Assembly (NCBI RefSeq): GCF_015355765.1
Contig: NZ_JACWNA010000001.1
Coordinates: forward strand, 62,001-126,000
DNA from: Actinomyces haliotis
Lineage (GTDB): Bacteria; Actinomycetota; Actinomycetes; Actinomycetales; Actinomycetaceae
DNA: 64,000 nucleotides
Direction: 5' to 3'
The notes under the pieces are model-generated. The model was not told where the DNA came from and searched no databases. It saw only the letters and a list, made by a program, of their open reading frames with translations. The translations under genes were made by a program, and so were the position numbers. Positions 26,812 through 35,123 of this stretch are shown one piece after another. Positions within the stretch are counted from its first letter, which is position 1, and every line of letters begins with the position of its first letter.

Positions 26812-26897
26812 GGAGGTGACTTCCTTGTCACGAGGACGAGAGGCCGAGCCCCAGCGTCTGACGACGTGCTGAGGTGCTCGACGTCGAGCGGGTTCGA

Positions 26898-26942
26898 CGA
26901 AGCGGTGGGGTGCTACCTGGGAGGTCCCACCCCACCGCTTCG
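26898..26942 (-). terminator. Hairpin between the ABC importer genes and GH13
   Basis: A perfect 15-bp stem (26898-26912 with 26928-26942) has an inner ACCT/AGGT pairing in the loop. It follows the second permease stop by 26 nt on the minus strand. It may end the importer transcript or only reduce read-through to the GH13 and LacI genes. Confidence 0.7.
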
Positions 26943-26967
26943 GTGCTGATGCGTGCTGGTCAGCGGC

Positions 26968-27834
26968 TCACTGCTTGACGCCTCCGGCTGCGAGGCCGGC
27001 GACGATACGGCGCTGGAAGAGCAGCACCATGACGACGAGCGGGAGGGTCATGATGACACCGGCTGCCATCTGCGAGCCGAAGGGCGTGTTGAACTGCGAG
27101 GCGCCCGTGAACTTCGACAGAAGGACAGTCGCGGGCTGCATCGTCGGGTCGTTGATCATCGTGACGGCCACGAGGAACTCGTTCCAGGCACCGATGAAGA
27201 TGATGATCGCTGTCGTGAAGATGCCGGGTGCGGCCAGCGGGAGGATGACCTTGCGGAAGGCCTGCCCCGGGGTGCATCCGTCGACCATCGCGGACTGCTC
27301 GAGCTCCTGGGGCATCTGCCGGAAGAAGCTCGTCAGGTTCCACACGGCCAGCGGCAGTGAGAACGACAGGTCTGGGATGACCATGGCCTGGTATGTGTTG
27401 ATCCAGCCCCAGGCCGAGAAGTTCTTGAGGAGCGGCACGATGATCGCGACGAGCGGGAACATCGACGTCGCGAGGACGATGACGAGTAGGAAGCCCTTGC
27501 CACGGAAGTCGAGGCGTGCCAGCGCGTAGGAGGCGAAGGTCGCGATCGCCAGCGCCACGACGGTGACGATGACGGAGACGATGAGCGAGTTGATGAGGCC
27601 CTGCGTGAAGTTGTTCGTCGAGGAGAAGACCGCCTGGTAGTTCTCCAGCGAGGGGTGCTTGGGCCACCAGCTGTTGTCGAAGATCTCGGTGTCCGGGCGC
27701 AGGGAGGAGACGATCATCCAGTAGAAGGGCGCCAAGCAGTAGATGACGATGAGGAGGATGCCGAAGGTCGACAGGACGCTCCCCCATGAGGTCCGCTTGG
27801 TGCGTCGGGCGGCGGGGACAGTGGCGGTGCTCAT
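26968..27834 (-). CDS. Sugar ABC transporter permease, MalG/SugB type
   Basis: The 288-residue CUT1 permease has six helices and the EAA loop at about 188-207 (PQELEQSAMVDGCTPGQAFR). FYWMIVSSLRPDTEIF near the N-terminus and WNEFLVAVTMINDP are similar to SugB/ThuG proteins that import trehalose or maltose. Its ATG (27832-27834) overlaps the stop of the partner permease by 4 nt (ATGA), so the two are translationally coupled in equal amounts. No ATPase is encoded next to it. Confidence 0.92.
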   Translation of the reverse strand: MSTATVPAARRTKRTSWGSVLSTFGILLIVIYCLAPFYWMIVSSLRPDTEIFDNSWWPKHPSLENYQAVFSSTNNFTQGLINSLIVSVIVTVVALAIATFASYALARLDFRGKGFLLVIVLATSMFPLVAIIVPLLKNFSAWGWINTYQAMVIPDLSFSLPLAVWNLTSFFRQMPQELEQSAMVDGCTPGQAFRKVILPLAAPGIFTTAIIIFIGAWNEFLVAVTMINDPTMQPATVLLSKFTGASQFNTPFGSQMAAGVIMTLPLVVMVLLFQRRIVAGLAAGGVKQ

Positions 27835-28898
27835 GCCCTGCTCCTCTCAGTGGCGTCAGCGGCGTCGACGACGGCGGGCTGCCCCTCGGTGCCACGCCGG
27901 GGCAGGAACGCCGAGGCGGGCAGCTTGTGGTTGTCGCCCTTCGTCTTGCGCTTCTTCTCAGTCGAGGCGCCGAGATCCGCGCCGGTGACCTTGACGAAGG
28001 CGTAGGCGAAGATGAAGACGTAGAGGAAGAGGATGAGGGCGTAGGCGGCGGCAGAGCCGTAGCGCAGGTTGGACGCCTCGTCCTGGACCAGCATGGAGAT
28101 GGTCTCGACGGAGGACTTGCGCGGGCCGACGAGGATGTAGGGCAGGTCGAACATGCGCAGGGCGTCGAGGGTGCGGAAGAGGATGGCGACCACGAGGGCG
28201 GGCTTCGCCAGCGGCAGCGTGATCCGGGTGAACCGTCGCCACGCGTTGGCGCCGTCGATCTTGGCGGCCTCGTAGACCTCGTCGGGGATGACCTGGAGCC
28301 CAGCCAGGGTGAGCAGGCCGATGTACGGGGCGGTCTTCCAGACGTCGGCGATGATGATGGCCATCTTGGCGCTCGCGTTACCGGACGCCCACATGATGTG
28401 CTGGCCGAGGATCGCGTTGGCGACGCCATTCTGGTTGAAGATCCAGCCCCACAGGATGCCGGAGACTGCGGTCGGGATGGCCCAGGGAACGAGGATGGCG
28501 GCGCGGACGACTCCGCGGCCCCGCATGGCCTTGTGCATGATGAGGGCCATCGCGACGCCCAGGACCGTCTCGAGGACGACGGTCACGACACCGAAGAGGG
28601 TCGTGTTCCAGAAGGCGTTCCAGAAGCGGTCACCCGCCCCGTTGAAGATGTTCGCGTAGTTCTGGAGGCCGACGAAGGGCTCGGTGTCGGAGACGAAGCC
28701 GGTGGTCGGGTCAAGGCCGGCCTTGCCGTAGAGCGACTGGTGGAGGGACTGGAAGACGGGGACGATGATGACGATCGTCAGGACGAGGACGGTCGGCGTC
28801 AGCAGGATCCAGGCGAGGCGGGACTGCGCCCTGCTCGCCTTGGAACGGTTCCTGCTGATGTCCTTGCTCGTGCTCGCCCTACTGCCACGGGTGGTCAT
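27831..28898 (-). CDS. Sugar ABC transporter permease, MalF/SugA type
   Basis: The 355-residue protein begins with a basic segment (about 1-27), then six membrane helices and the EAA loop VIPDEVYEAAKIDGANAWRRF at about 215-235. A hydrophilic C-terminal extension of about 50 residues (KVTGADLGASTEKKRKTK onward) follows the last helix and is not needed in typical MalF proteins. ATG 28896-28898 is used; 107 nt with a hairpin separate it from the binding-protein gene, which would favour higher expression of the latter. Confidence 0.92.
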   Translation of the reverse strand: MTTRGSRASTSKDISRNRSKASRAQSRLAWILLTPTVLVLTIVIIVPVFQSLHQSLYGKAGLDPTTGFVSDTEPFVGLQNYANIFNGAGDRFWNAFWNTTLFGVVTVVLETVLGVAMALIMHKAMRGRGVVRAAILVPWAIPTAVSGILWGWIFNQNGVANAILGQHIMWASGNASAKMAIIIADVWKTAPYIGLLTLAGLQVIPDEVYEAAKIDGANAWRRFTRITLPLAKPALVVAILFRTLDALRMFDLPYILVGPRKSSVETISMLVQDEASNLRYGSAAAYALILFLYVFIFAYAFVKVTGADLGASTEKKRKTKGDNHKLPASAFLPRRGTEGQPAVVDAADATERSRA

Positions 28899-28960
28899 GT
28901 GAGGGGTCCTTCGGACGGCTGTGGGGACGTGCGCTCCGTCGCGCACCGGTGCGGGGCGCC

Positions 28961-28994
28961 GGTGCGGGGCCCGTCGCAGGACGGGCCCCGCATC
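28961..28994 (-). terminator. Intra-operon hairpin after the binding-protein gene
   Basis: A stem with 12 perfect pairs (28963-28974 with 28981-28992), extended by a G-T and a G-C pair, and a 6-nt loop lies 11 nt after the binding-protein stop. Such elements between binding protein and permease genes usually cause partial termination or protect the upstream mRNA end. Confidence 0.65.
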
Positions 28995-29005
28995 GGCGGC
29001 CCGGC

Positions 29006-30310
29006 TCAGGAGGCCAGCGCCTTGAGCGCCTTCTCGAGGCCCTCGATGGCGGCCTTCGGCTCCGTCGTCTGCTGGATGGCAGGGTAGATCGCGTCCTGGA
29101 TCGCAGCGGTCACGTCTCCGTAGTTGACGGCCTTCGGACGACCCTTTGCGGAGTCGAGCGACTTCTTCAGAGTCGGCAGGTACGGGAACTTCGCGAGCAT
29201 GTCCTTGTCCTCGTAGAGCGAGGAGAGGATCGGGGCGAGAGTCTGGGTGTCCAGCGCGTACTTCTCGGACTCCGCGTTCGTGAACCACTTGACGAACTTG
29301 AGCGCCGTGGCCTTGTTCTTCGAGAAGGCGGAGATACCGCAGTTGTGACCACCCAGCGTGGGCACGAAGGTCTTGCCGTCGATCGCGGGGAGGGCAGCGA
29401 CGTCGAATTTGTCCAACCCGAGCTTGTCAAGGTCATTGGCGTACTCGTAGGGCCACTGGCGGTAGAAGAGCAGGTTGCCGGCCTCGAAGGCGTTGCGGCC
29501 GTCCTCCTCCTTCCACTCGAGGGCCTCCTTCGGGATGTAACCGTCCTTGAAGCCGTCGACGAGGTTCTGCAGCCCTGCGATCGCCTCCGGGGAGTTGATC
29601 GTGACGTTGTTCTTGTCGTCGTAGAAGGAGGCGCCAGCGGTGTTGATGAACTCACTCGCGCAGCAGGTCAGGCCTTCGTACTTGGCGAACTGACCTCCGA
29701 AGCCTCCAATGCTCTCGTGGCCGGAGAGCTTGCGCACGGCGTCGATCGCGGACTTGACCTCGTCCCAGGTGGTGGGGACGTCGACGCCGGCCTGGGAGAG
29801 CAGGTCCTTGCGGTAGAACATGATCGGGGAGTCCGTCGCGAAGGGCATCGCGTAGAGCTTGTTCATGTACTTGCCGGTGTTGAGGACGGCCTCGATGACG
29901 TCGTCGTTGACCAGCTCGGACTCGGGAAGCTGGAGGATCCACTGGTTCGCGGCGAACTCGCTGACCCACACGTTGTCGACACTGATGACGTCGTAGGCGT
30001 CGGACTTGGTCTGGGCGTTGTTGACGAAGGACTCACGCTGCTGGTCCGCCTCGGCGGAGAGCTCGATGAGCGTGACCTTCTCGTCCGGGTAGAGCTTGTT
30101 CCACTCGTCCAGACGCTTCTGGACCATGCCGCCCGAGTTGTCCTTGCCCTGGACCCACGTGATCGGGCCCGTGCCCTCGAAGCTGGCAGACGACACGGCG
30201 GTGGCGCCGGACGAGGACGAACCTGACTTGTTCGAGCAAGCGGCGACCGCAGCGAGGGCCGCGATCGCCGCGGAGCCGCCGATGAACTGCCGACGGGGAA
30301 GGGATGCCAT
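29006..30310 (-). CDS. Extracellular sugar-binding lipoprotein of second ABC importer
   Basis: The 434-residue protein has a Tat-like lipoprotein signal (LPRRQFIGGSAAIAALAAVAAC), with Cys25 as the lipidated residue, then a Ser/Gly-rich linker and a family 1 solute-binding fold (ITWVQGKDNSG, MFYRKDLLSQAGVDVPTTWDEV, FYRQWPYEYAND). The start is certain: AAGGAGGAAACATA directly precedes ATG 30308-30310, one of the best ribosome-binding sites in the window. It heads the second importer operon. SugA/SugB-like permeases suggest a trehalose- or maltose-type ligand (inference). Overall codon bias appears stronger than in neighbours, consistent with high expression. Confidence 0.93.
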   Translation of the reverse strand: MASLPRRQFIGGSAAIAALAAVAACSNKSGSSSSGATAVSSASFEGTGPITWVQGKDNSGGMVQKRLDEWNKLYPDEKVTLIELSAEADQQRESFVNNAQTKSDAYDVISVDNVWVSEFAANQWILQLPESELVNDDVIEAVLNTGKYMNKLYAMPFATDSPIMFYRKDLLSQAGVDVPTTWDEVKSAIDAVRKLSGHESIGGFGGQFAKYEGLTCCASEFINTAGASFYDDKNNVTINSPEAIAGLQNLVDGFKDGYIPKEALEWKEEDGRNAFEAGNLLFYRQWPYEYANDLDKLGLDKFDVAALPAIDGKTFVPTLGGHNCGISAFSKNKATALKFVKWFTNAESEKYALDTQTLAPILSSLYEDKDMLAKFPYLPTLKKSLDSAKGRPKAVNYGDVTAAIQDAIYPAIQQTTEPKAAIEGLEKALKALAS

Positions 30311-30396
30311 TATGTTTCCTCCTTGAAACAGCACTCAGCGGTCGCGACGGGTGGGATGGGATCCCTGTCGACGCGCGTCGACGACCAGCGCGCCAG

Positions 30397-30454
30397 ACAC
30401 TATGCCCGAGGGCGCACGACACTTGAGACCTAAGTCATGACGTAATCGTTTCGT
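30397..30454 (-). promoter_or_regulatory. Promoter and candidate LacI operator of the second ABC operon
   Basis: TAGTGT at 30397-30402 (minus strand) fits a -10 box and gives a leader of about 80 nt. Upstream, ACGTAATCGTTTCGT (30440-30454) is an imperfect palindrome (ACG.AA/TT.CGT) containing the LacI-type core AANCGNTT. The rest of the 357-bp gap to the exporter gene (30455-30667) shows no other clear element. Confidence 0.45.
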
Positions 30455-30667
30455 AACCATCCGCGCGTGGTAATTTCGCCGATTCCGCACGCCTCGCCAG
30501 CGCACTAACCTGGTGATCGGGCACCGCTCCACGCACGGCCGGGGACCGCGCAGTCAGCGACCAGGTCGTTGTTCGCGGCGCCTTCCACCTCTCCAACAGC
30601 GGCCTGCGCCCGTCGCCCGGTGGTCGGTCCGCCGCCCACTGAGTCATCACGCGAGGAGCCGCGCACC

Positions 30668-32299
30668 ATGCCACAGCTGAGTGAGCACCGCGAGCACGAT
30701 GCCGCGGCTCAGGACGCCGCGAGGGCCGAGCCTCGCGTCGCCGGAGGCGTCGAGGGCATGGCCTTCCACCCCGACCGCCGCTTCTGGGTGGTCTACCTGT
30801 GCCTCATGATGGTGCAGTTCCTCTCGGCCATGTAACAGACCGCCGTGACGACGGCGCTGCCAACCGTCATCGGCGAGCTCGGCGGCGTCGCCCACATGGC
30901 CTGGGCCATCACCGCCTACACGCTAGGGCAGACGCTGGCGATGCCGGTGACCGGCAAGCTCGGGGACCTCGTGGGCCGCAAGCCGCTCTACCTCACGGCC
31001 ATCGCCCTGTTCGTGGGAGGCTCCGCCCTGTGCGGCATCTCGACCGGGATGCTCGAGTTCACGGTTTTCCGCTTCCTGCAGGGGCTCGGCGGCGGCGGTC
31101 TCATGATCTCCTCCCAGGCCATCACCGGTGACCTCATCCCGTCCCACGTGCGCGGAACGTACATGGCGCCGATGGGCGCGATCTTCGGCATCGCCTCGGT
31201 GCTCGGCCCGCTTCTGGGCGGCGGTCTCAACGACGCGCGGGGCTGGCGCTGGATGTTCTGGTTCTTCCTGCCCTTCGGCGTCATCGCGTGGGTCGCGGTC
31301 GCGCTCGCCCTCCAGATGCCGCGGCGGCGGGGTCGCGTGAGCGTCGACTGGGCGGGCCTGTCGCTCACGAGCATCGGCGCCACCGGCATCGTCCTCATCG
31401 CGACGTGGGGAGGCGGCGCCTACGCGTGGACCAGCCCCGTCATGCTCGGCCTCATCGCCCTCACGGTCCTCGCCTGGGCCCTCGCGATCCCGGTGGAGCG
31501 GCGGGCGGAGGAGCCGATCATGCCGCTGGACGTCCTGACGAACCGCACCTTCGTCATCGCCACGATCGTCGCGGTGCTCCTATGCGCCTGCATGCTCGGG
31601 GTCAACGTCTACCTCCCGACCTATGTGCAGATGGTCCATGGCGTGTCCGCTGCGACCTCGGGACTCGTCCTGGTGCCCGGCGCCGTCGCGATGCTCCTCG
31701 GCTCGCTCATCTCAGGGTGGCTCGTGACGCGCACCGGCCGGTACCGGATCTACCCCGTCCTCGGCTCCCTCCTCACGGCCGTGGGACTCATCGTCCTCGG
31801 GCTCATCCCGGCGAGCGCGAACGTGTGGTGGTTCGGCGTCGGGGTGTTCGTGCTCGAGCTCGGCGTCGGGATGTTCCTCCAGCTGAGCGTCCTCGTCATC
31901 CAGAACGCCCTGCCCGCCTCGAAGCTCGGCACGGGCACGAGCGCGAACAACTTCTTCCGCGAGATCGGGGTCTCCGTGGGCAACCCCCTCGTCGGCGTCC
32001 TGTTCACCTCGCGACTGCCGGCCTCGCTGCTCGACGTCGGGATGAGCGCTGACGCCGCCTCCTCCATCTCGCCGGAGAGCGTCAGCCGTCTGGACGCGTC
32101 GACGGCGGCCTCCGTCGTCGAGGCCTACCAGCACGCCCTCGCGCCGGTCCTGCTGGGACTCGCTCCCGTGTGCGTCCTCGCCGCGATCTTCGTTCTGCTC
32201 TTCCGCCCGCTGCCGCTCTCGACGCGCACGGGGCTGGAGCAGCTGGCCGAGGAGACCGGTGACGACGGCAAGCTCGCCGACGTCCCGGGAAGCAACTGA
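30668..32299 (+). pseudogene. DHA2-type (14-TM) multidrug MFS exporter interrupted by an in-frame TAA
   Basis: The frame starts at ATG 30668 and would encode 543 codons. Residues 1-55 end in FWVVYLCLMMVQFLSAM, then TAA (30833-30835), then in the same frame QTAVTTALPTVIGELGG and the full remainder of an EmrB/QacA-like proton antiporter (GKLGDLVGRKPLYL motif A, about 13 further helices). Intact relatives read LDQTxVxTALPT here, so the stop replaces the conserved acidic residue of motif D1 in helix 1. No frameshift is needed to join the halves. A GTG at 30845 could reinitiate but has no Shine-Dalgarno and would yield a protein without helix 1. TAA is unusual in this window, where TGA dominates. 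Most likely a recent nonsense mutation; a sequencing error is possible. Confidence 0.8.
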
Positions 32300-32363
32300 G
32301 AGGGTCCAGCGCGTGCTCGCGGAGTCGTCGACGACGGGATCGAGCCGCCGGTAGCCTCCAGGC

Positions 32364-33038
32364 ATGAGCGAGAACCAGTCCACCGATCCGGTGTCGGCCC
32401 ACGAGGACGTCCCCTTCGCGGCGGCGCAGCCGTACTTCGAGGCCTGGGGCGACACCCGCTCCAACCGCGAGCGCATGCTCGCCGGCGACTGGTACGTCGC
32501 CGACGATCCCGAGAACGGTGCGATCGCCGCGCACGCGCGCCGCGAGCTCCACCGCTACGAGGTGGCCTTCGCCGAGGAGGGCCAGGAAGCCGCGATGGCT
32601 CACCTGCGCTCCGCGATCCCGGGGCTCCACGAGACCTCCGTCCTCCTGCCTCCGGTGCGCGTCGACTACGGCACGAACATCACCGTCGGCGAGGGCACCT
32701 TCGCCAACTACGGGCTCGTCGCGCTCGACGTGGCCCCGATCAGCATCGGTGCGCACTGCCAGATCGGCCCGGGCGTCCAGATCCTCACTCCCATCCACCC
32801 GCTCGAGGCGAGCCCGCGCGCCGCGGGCATCGAGTCCGCCGACCCCATCACCATCGGGGACAACGTCTGGCTCGGCGGCGGCGTCATCGTCTGCCCAGGT
32901 GTCACCATCGGGGCGAACACGGTTGTCGGGGCCGGCAGCGTCGTGACGAAGGACCTGCCCTCCGGCGTCCTCGCGGTCGGTTCCCCGGCCCGCGTGCTGC
33001 GCGAGCTGCGCGACGACGACTTCGGCCCCCGTCACTGA
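32364..33038 (+). CDS. Maltose/galactoside O-acetyltransferase family protein (copy 1)
   Basis: The 224-residue protein has the Maa/LacA layout. The N-terminal helical part contains RSNRERMLAGDWYVADDPE (about 32-51). It is followed by a left-handed beta-helix of hexapeptide repeats with VRVDYGTNITVGEGTFANYG, the catalytic-His segment ILTPIHPLEASPRAAGIESADPI and IGDNVWLGGGVIVCPGVTIGANTVVGAGSVVTKDLP. The enzyme transfers acetyl from acetyl-CoA to a sugar hydroxyl. A 30-residue N-terminal extension precedes the usual start of the family. Another copy follows after 22 nt, so this is a tandem duplication. Confidence 0.9.
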   Translation: MSENQSTDPVSAHEDVPFAAAQPYFEAWGDTRSNRERMLAGDWYVADDPENGAIAAHARRELHRYEVAFAEEGQEAAMAHLRSAIPGLHETSVLLPPVRVDYGTNITVGEGTFANYGLVALDVAPISIGAHCQIGPGVQILTPIHPLEASPRAAGIESADPITIGDNVWLGGGVIVCPGVTIGANTVVGAGSVVTKDLPSGVLAVGSPARVLRELRDDDFGPRH

Positions 33039-33060
33039 GATCCGGTACGCAGGCCCGACG

Positions 33061-33690
33061 ATGACGACGAGAAGGCGCTCCGACCCCGCCAACTGGATCG
33101 GCGACGACGAGCGCACCGACCGCGAGCGCATGCTCGCCGGCGACTGGTACACCTCCGGGGACCCGGACTCGCGGGCGATCTCGGCGCGCGCCGACGAGCT
33201 GTGCCTCCTGTACTGGCAGGAGTGGGCCCGTGACCAGGTCGCGGCCCAGCACCACCTGCGCGAGCTCATCGGCTCCCTCGGCGACGGCGTGCGCCTCAAG
33301 CCCCCGCTCAGCGTCGACTACGGCCGCAACATCTCCATCGGCGAGAGCACCTTCATCAACTACGGGCTCACCGCTCTCGACGTCGCCCCGATCCGGATCG
33401 GGGTCCACTGCCAGATCGGCCCCAACGTCCAGCTGCTCACGCCCGTCCACCCCGTCGAGCCAGGCCCGCGCGAGACGGGCCTCGAGAGCGCCGACCCGAT
33501 CACCATCGGGGACAACGTGTGGCTCGGCGGCGGCGTCATCGTCTACCCCGGCGTCACCATCGGCGACGACTCCGTGATCGGAGCGGGAAGCGTCGTCACG
33601 CGCGACGTCCCCGCCGGGGTGATCGCCGTCGGTCAGCCCGCGCGCGTGCTGCGAGAGATCGACGACTCGGCCTTCCGCCTGCGCCGTTGA
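33061..33690 (+). CDS. Maltose/galactoside O-acetyltransferase family protein (copy 2)
   Basis: The 209-residue paralogue repeats the architecture of its neighbour: DRERMLAGDWYTSGDPDS, SVDYGRNISIGESTFINYG, LLTPVHPVEPGPRETGLESADPITIGDNVWLGGGVIVYPGVTIGDD. The acyl-acceptor-binding N-terminal part differs most from copy 1, so the two may act on different sugars. It lacks the 30-residue extension. ATG 33061 lies 22 nt after the first copy's stop, so both are probably co-transcribed. Confidence 0.9.
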   Translation: MTTRRRSDPANWIGDDERTDRERMLAGDWYTSGDPDSRAISARADELCLLYWQEWARDQVAAQHHLRELIGSLGDGVRLKPPLSVDYGRNISIGESTFINYGLTALDVAPIRIGVHCQIGPNVQLLTPVHPVEPGPRETGLESADPITIGDNVWLGGGVIVYPGVTIGDDSVIGAGSVVTRDVPAGVIAVGQPARVLREIDDSAFRLRR

Positions 33691-33816
33691 GGGCGCGGGC
33701 GGCGCGGTCGAGCCCGGTCGCGGGCGAGCCGAGGCGTCCCGGCGCCGTTAGGATCGCCACGTCGTCCAGGACCGGCCCCCGTCGGGACCTGGCCCGCCCC
33801 GAGCAGGAGGAGACCC

Positions 33817-34284
33817 GTGGCACGCCCGAGGATCAACGCCAAGGGAGCGGCGGCAGCCGTCTCCGTCATCGCGGCGGCGGTCGACGCCGTCCCTGCGGAG
33901 CAGCGCGACCGGGCCGTGTCCGCGCTCAAGGACGCCGCTGGCAAGGTCACCGTCCCCGCGCGCCTGTCTGCCTCCGAGCGGATCGCCGATGAGCTCGACG
34001 CCATCGCGGACGCACTGGGCCGCCTCGACGAGGACCCGGAGCGTGCCGTGTCCACCGCCGCGTGGTGGCGCCGTCTGCGGGCCTTGCGCTCCGGCCTGCC
34101 GCTGGCTGAGGTGGCGCGCTCACGGCGCAAGCAGCTGCGCGAGCTCTCCTCACGGGCGCACGAGCTCCAGGCCGAGGTCTTCGCCGCCGCCATCACGCCC
34201 GACGTCGTCGTCCCCTCCCAGGTGCGCAGGCTCGAGGACGTCGGCGCCGATCCTGACCCCGACCAGGAGAGCCCCCGTGACTGA
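33817..34284 (+). CDS. Hypothetical protein, mostly helical
   Basis: I do not recognise this 155-residue protein. It begins MARPRINAKGAAAAVSVIAAAVDAVP and is rich in Ala, Arg and Glu with long amphipathic stretches (about 55-135), no membrane helix and no signal. The GTG start at 33817 follows GAGGAGGAGACCC. The stop overlaps the nitroreductase start by 8 nt (GTGACTGA), which implies translational coupling with it and supports a real gene. Confidence 0.6.
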   Translation: MARPRINAKGAAAAVSVIAAAVDAVPAEQRDRAVSALKDAAGKVTVPARLSASERIADELDAIADALGRLDEDPERAVSTAAWWRRLRALRSGLPLAEVARSRRKQLRELSSRAHELQAEVFAAAITPDVVVPSQVRRLEDVGADPDPDQESPRD

Positions 34285-35026
34285 CGCCCACTCCTCCGTC
34301 GAGGACCTCAGACCGGACTTCGACGCGGTCCTCCACCGGCGCCGCGCCGTGCGGGCCTTCCGCACGGACCCCGTCCCCGAGGATCTCCTGACGGAGGTCC
34401 TCGACGACGCCGCCCAGGCGCCGAGCTGGTCCAACACCCGGCCGTACATGCTGGCGATCGCGACCGGCGAGCGCGCCGAGCGGATCCGCGCCGCCTACGC
34501 CGCGGAATTCGACCGCTCCGCCGCCGCGCAGCGCGGGGACAAGGCCGCCATGGCGAAGCTGGCGCTCACGGGCTCGATGCCCGACGGCGACTACAAGGTC
34601 TGGGCCCCCTACCCGGCGGACCTGCGGATGCGGAGCGTGCGCCTGGGCAAGGCGCTCTACACGCACATCGGGATCCCCCGCGGGGACAAGGCGGCGCGCG
34701 ACGCCTACAACCGCCGCAACGGCGAGGCCTTCGGCGCGCCCGTCATCGGCTTCGTCCTCGTCCACTCCGGGATCATGCCCTTCGCCGCAATGGACGCGGG
34801 CCTCATGCTTCAGACGCTGTTCCTCTCTGCGACGGCCCACGGCCTGGCGACCTGCCCCATCGGGATGCTCGCCGCCTGGCGGCGTCCCATCGACGCCGAG
34901 TTCGAGGTCCCGGAGGAGTACAAGCTCATCACCGGCTTCGCACTGGGCTACGAGGCGGACGAGCCGATCAACGCCTTCCGTGCCGAGCACGATCCGATCG
35001 GGCTCGTCCCGCCGCGCGAGGGCTGA
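34277..35026 (+). CDS. Nitroreductase family protein
   Basis: The 249-residue flavoprotein shows the nitroreductase fold signature: RRRAVRAFRTDPVPEDLLTEVLDDAAQAPSWSNTRPY near the N-terminus, the FMN-binding Arg/Ser set, and a late MDAGLMLQTLFLSATAHGLATCPIG segment with CPIGML. It probably reduces nitro compounds or quinones with NAD(P)H and FMN; the physiological substrate is unknown. GTG 34277 overlaps the preceding hypothetical gene by 8 nt. A hairpin follows 34 nt after the stop. Confidence 0.88.
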   Translation: MTDAHSSVEDLRPDFDAVLHRRRAVRAFRTDPVPEDLLTEVLDDAAQAPSWSNTRPYMLAIATGERAERIRAAYAAEFDRSAAAQRGDKAAMAKLALTGSMPDGDYKVWAPYPADLRMRSVRLGKALYTHIGIPRGDKAARDAYNRRNGEAFGAPVIGFVLVHSGIMPFAAMDAGLMLQTLFLSATAHGLATCPIGMLAAWRRPIDAEFEVPEEYKLITGFALGYEADEPINAFRAEHDPIGLVPPREG

Positions 35027-35060
35027 CGTACCCGCGGAGGCCAGAGTCATCCCGAGCGAC

Positions 35061-35101
35061 ACGACGGCGGTGCGCCCCTCGGAGGGGTGCCCCGCCGTCG
35101 T
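35061..35101. terminator. Hairpin terminator between nitroreductase and pcrA
   Basis: The stem pairs ACGACGGCGG (35061-35070) with CCGCCGTCGT (35092-35101) and continues with an inner CCCCT/AGGGG helix, interrupted by two mismatches. It lies between converging genes. Confidence 0.7.
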
Positions 35102-35123
35102 TCGCGCTCAACCAGGAACGGGC

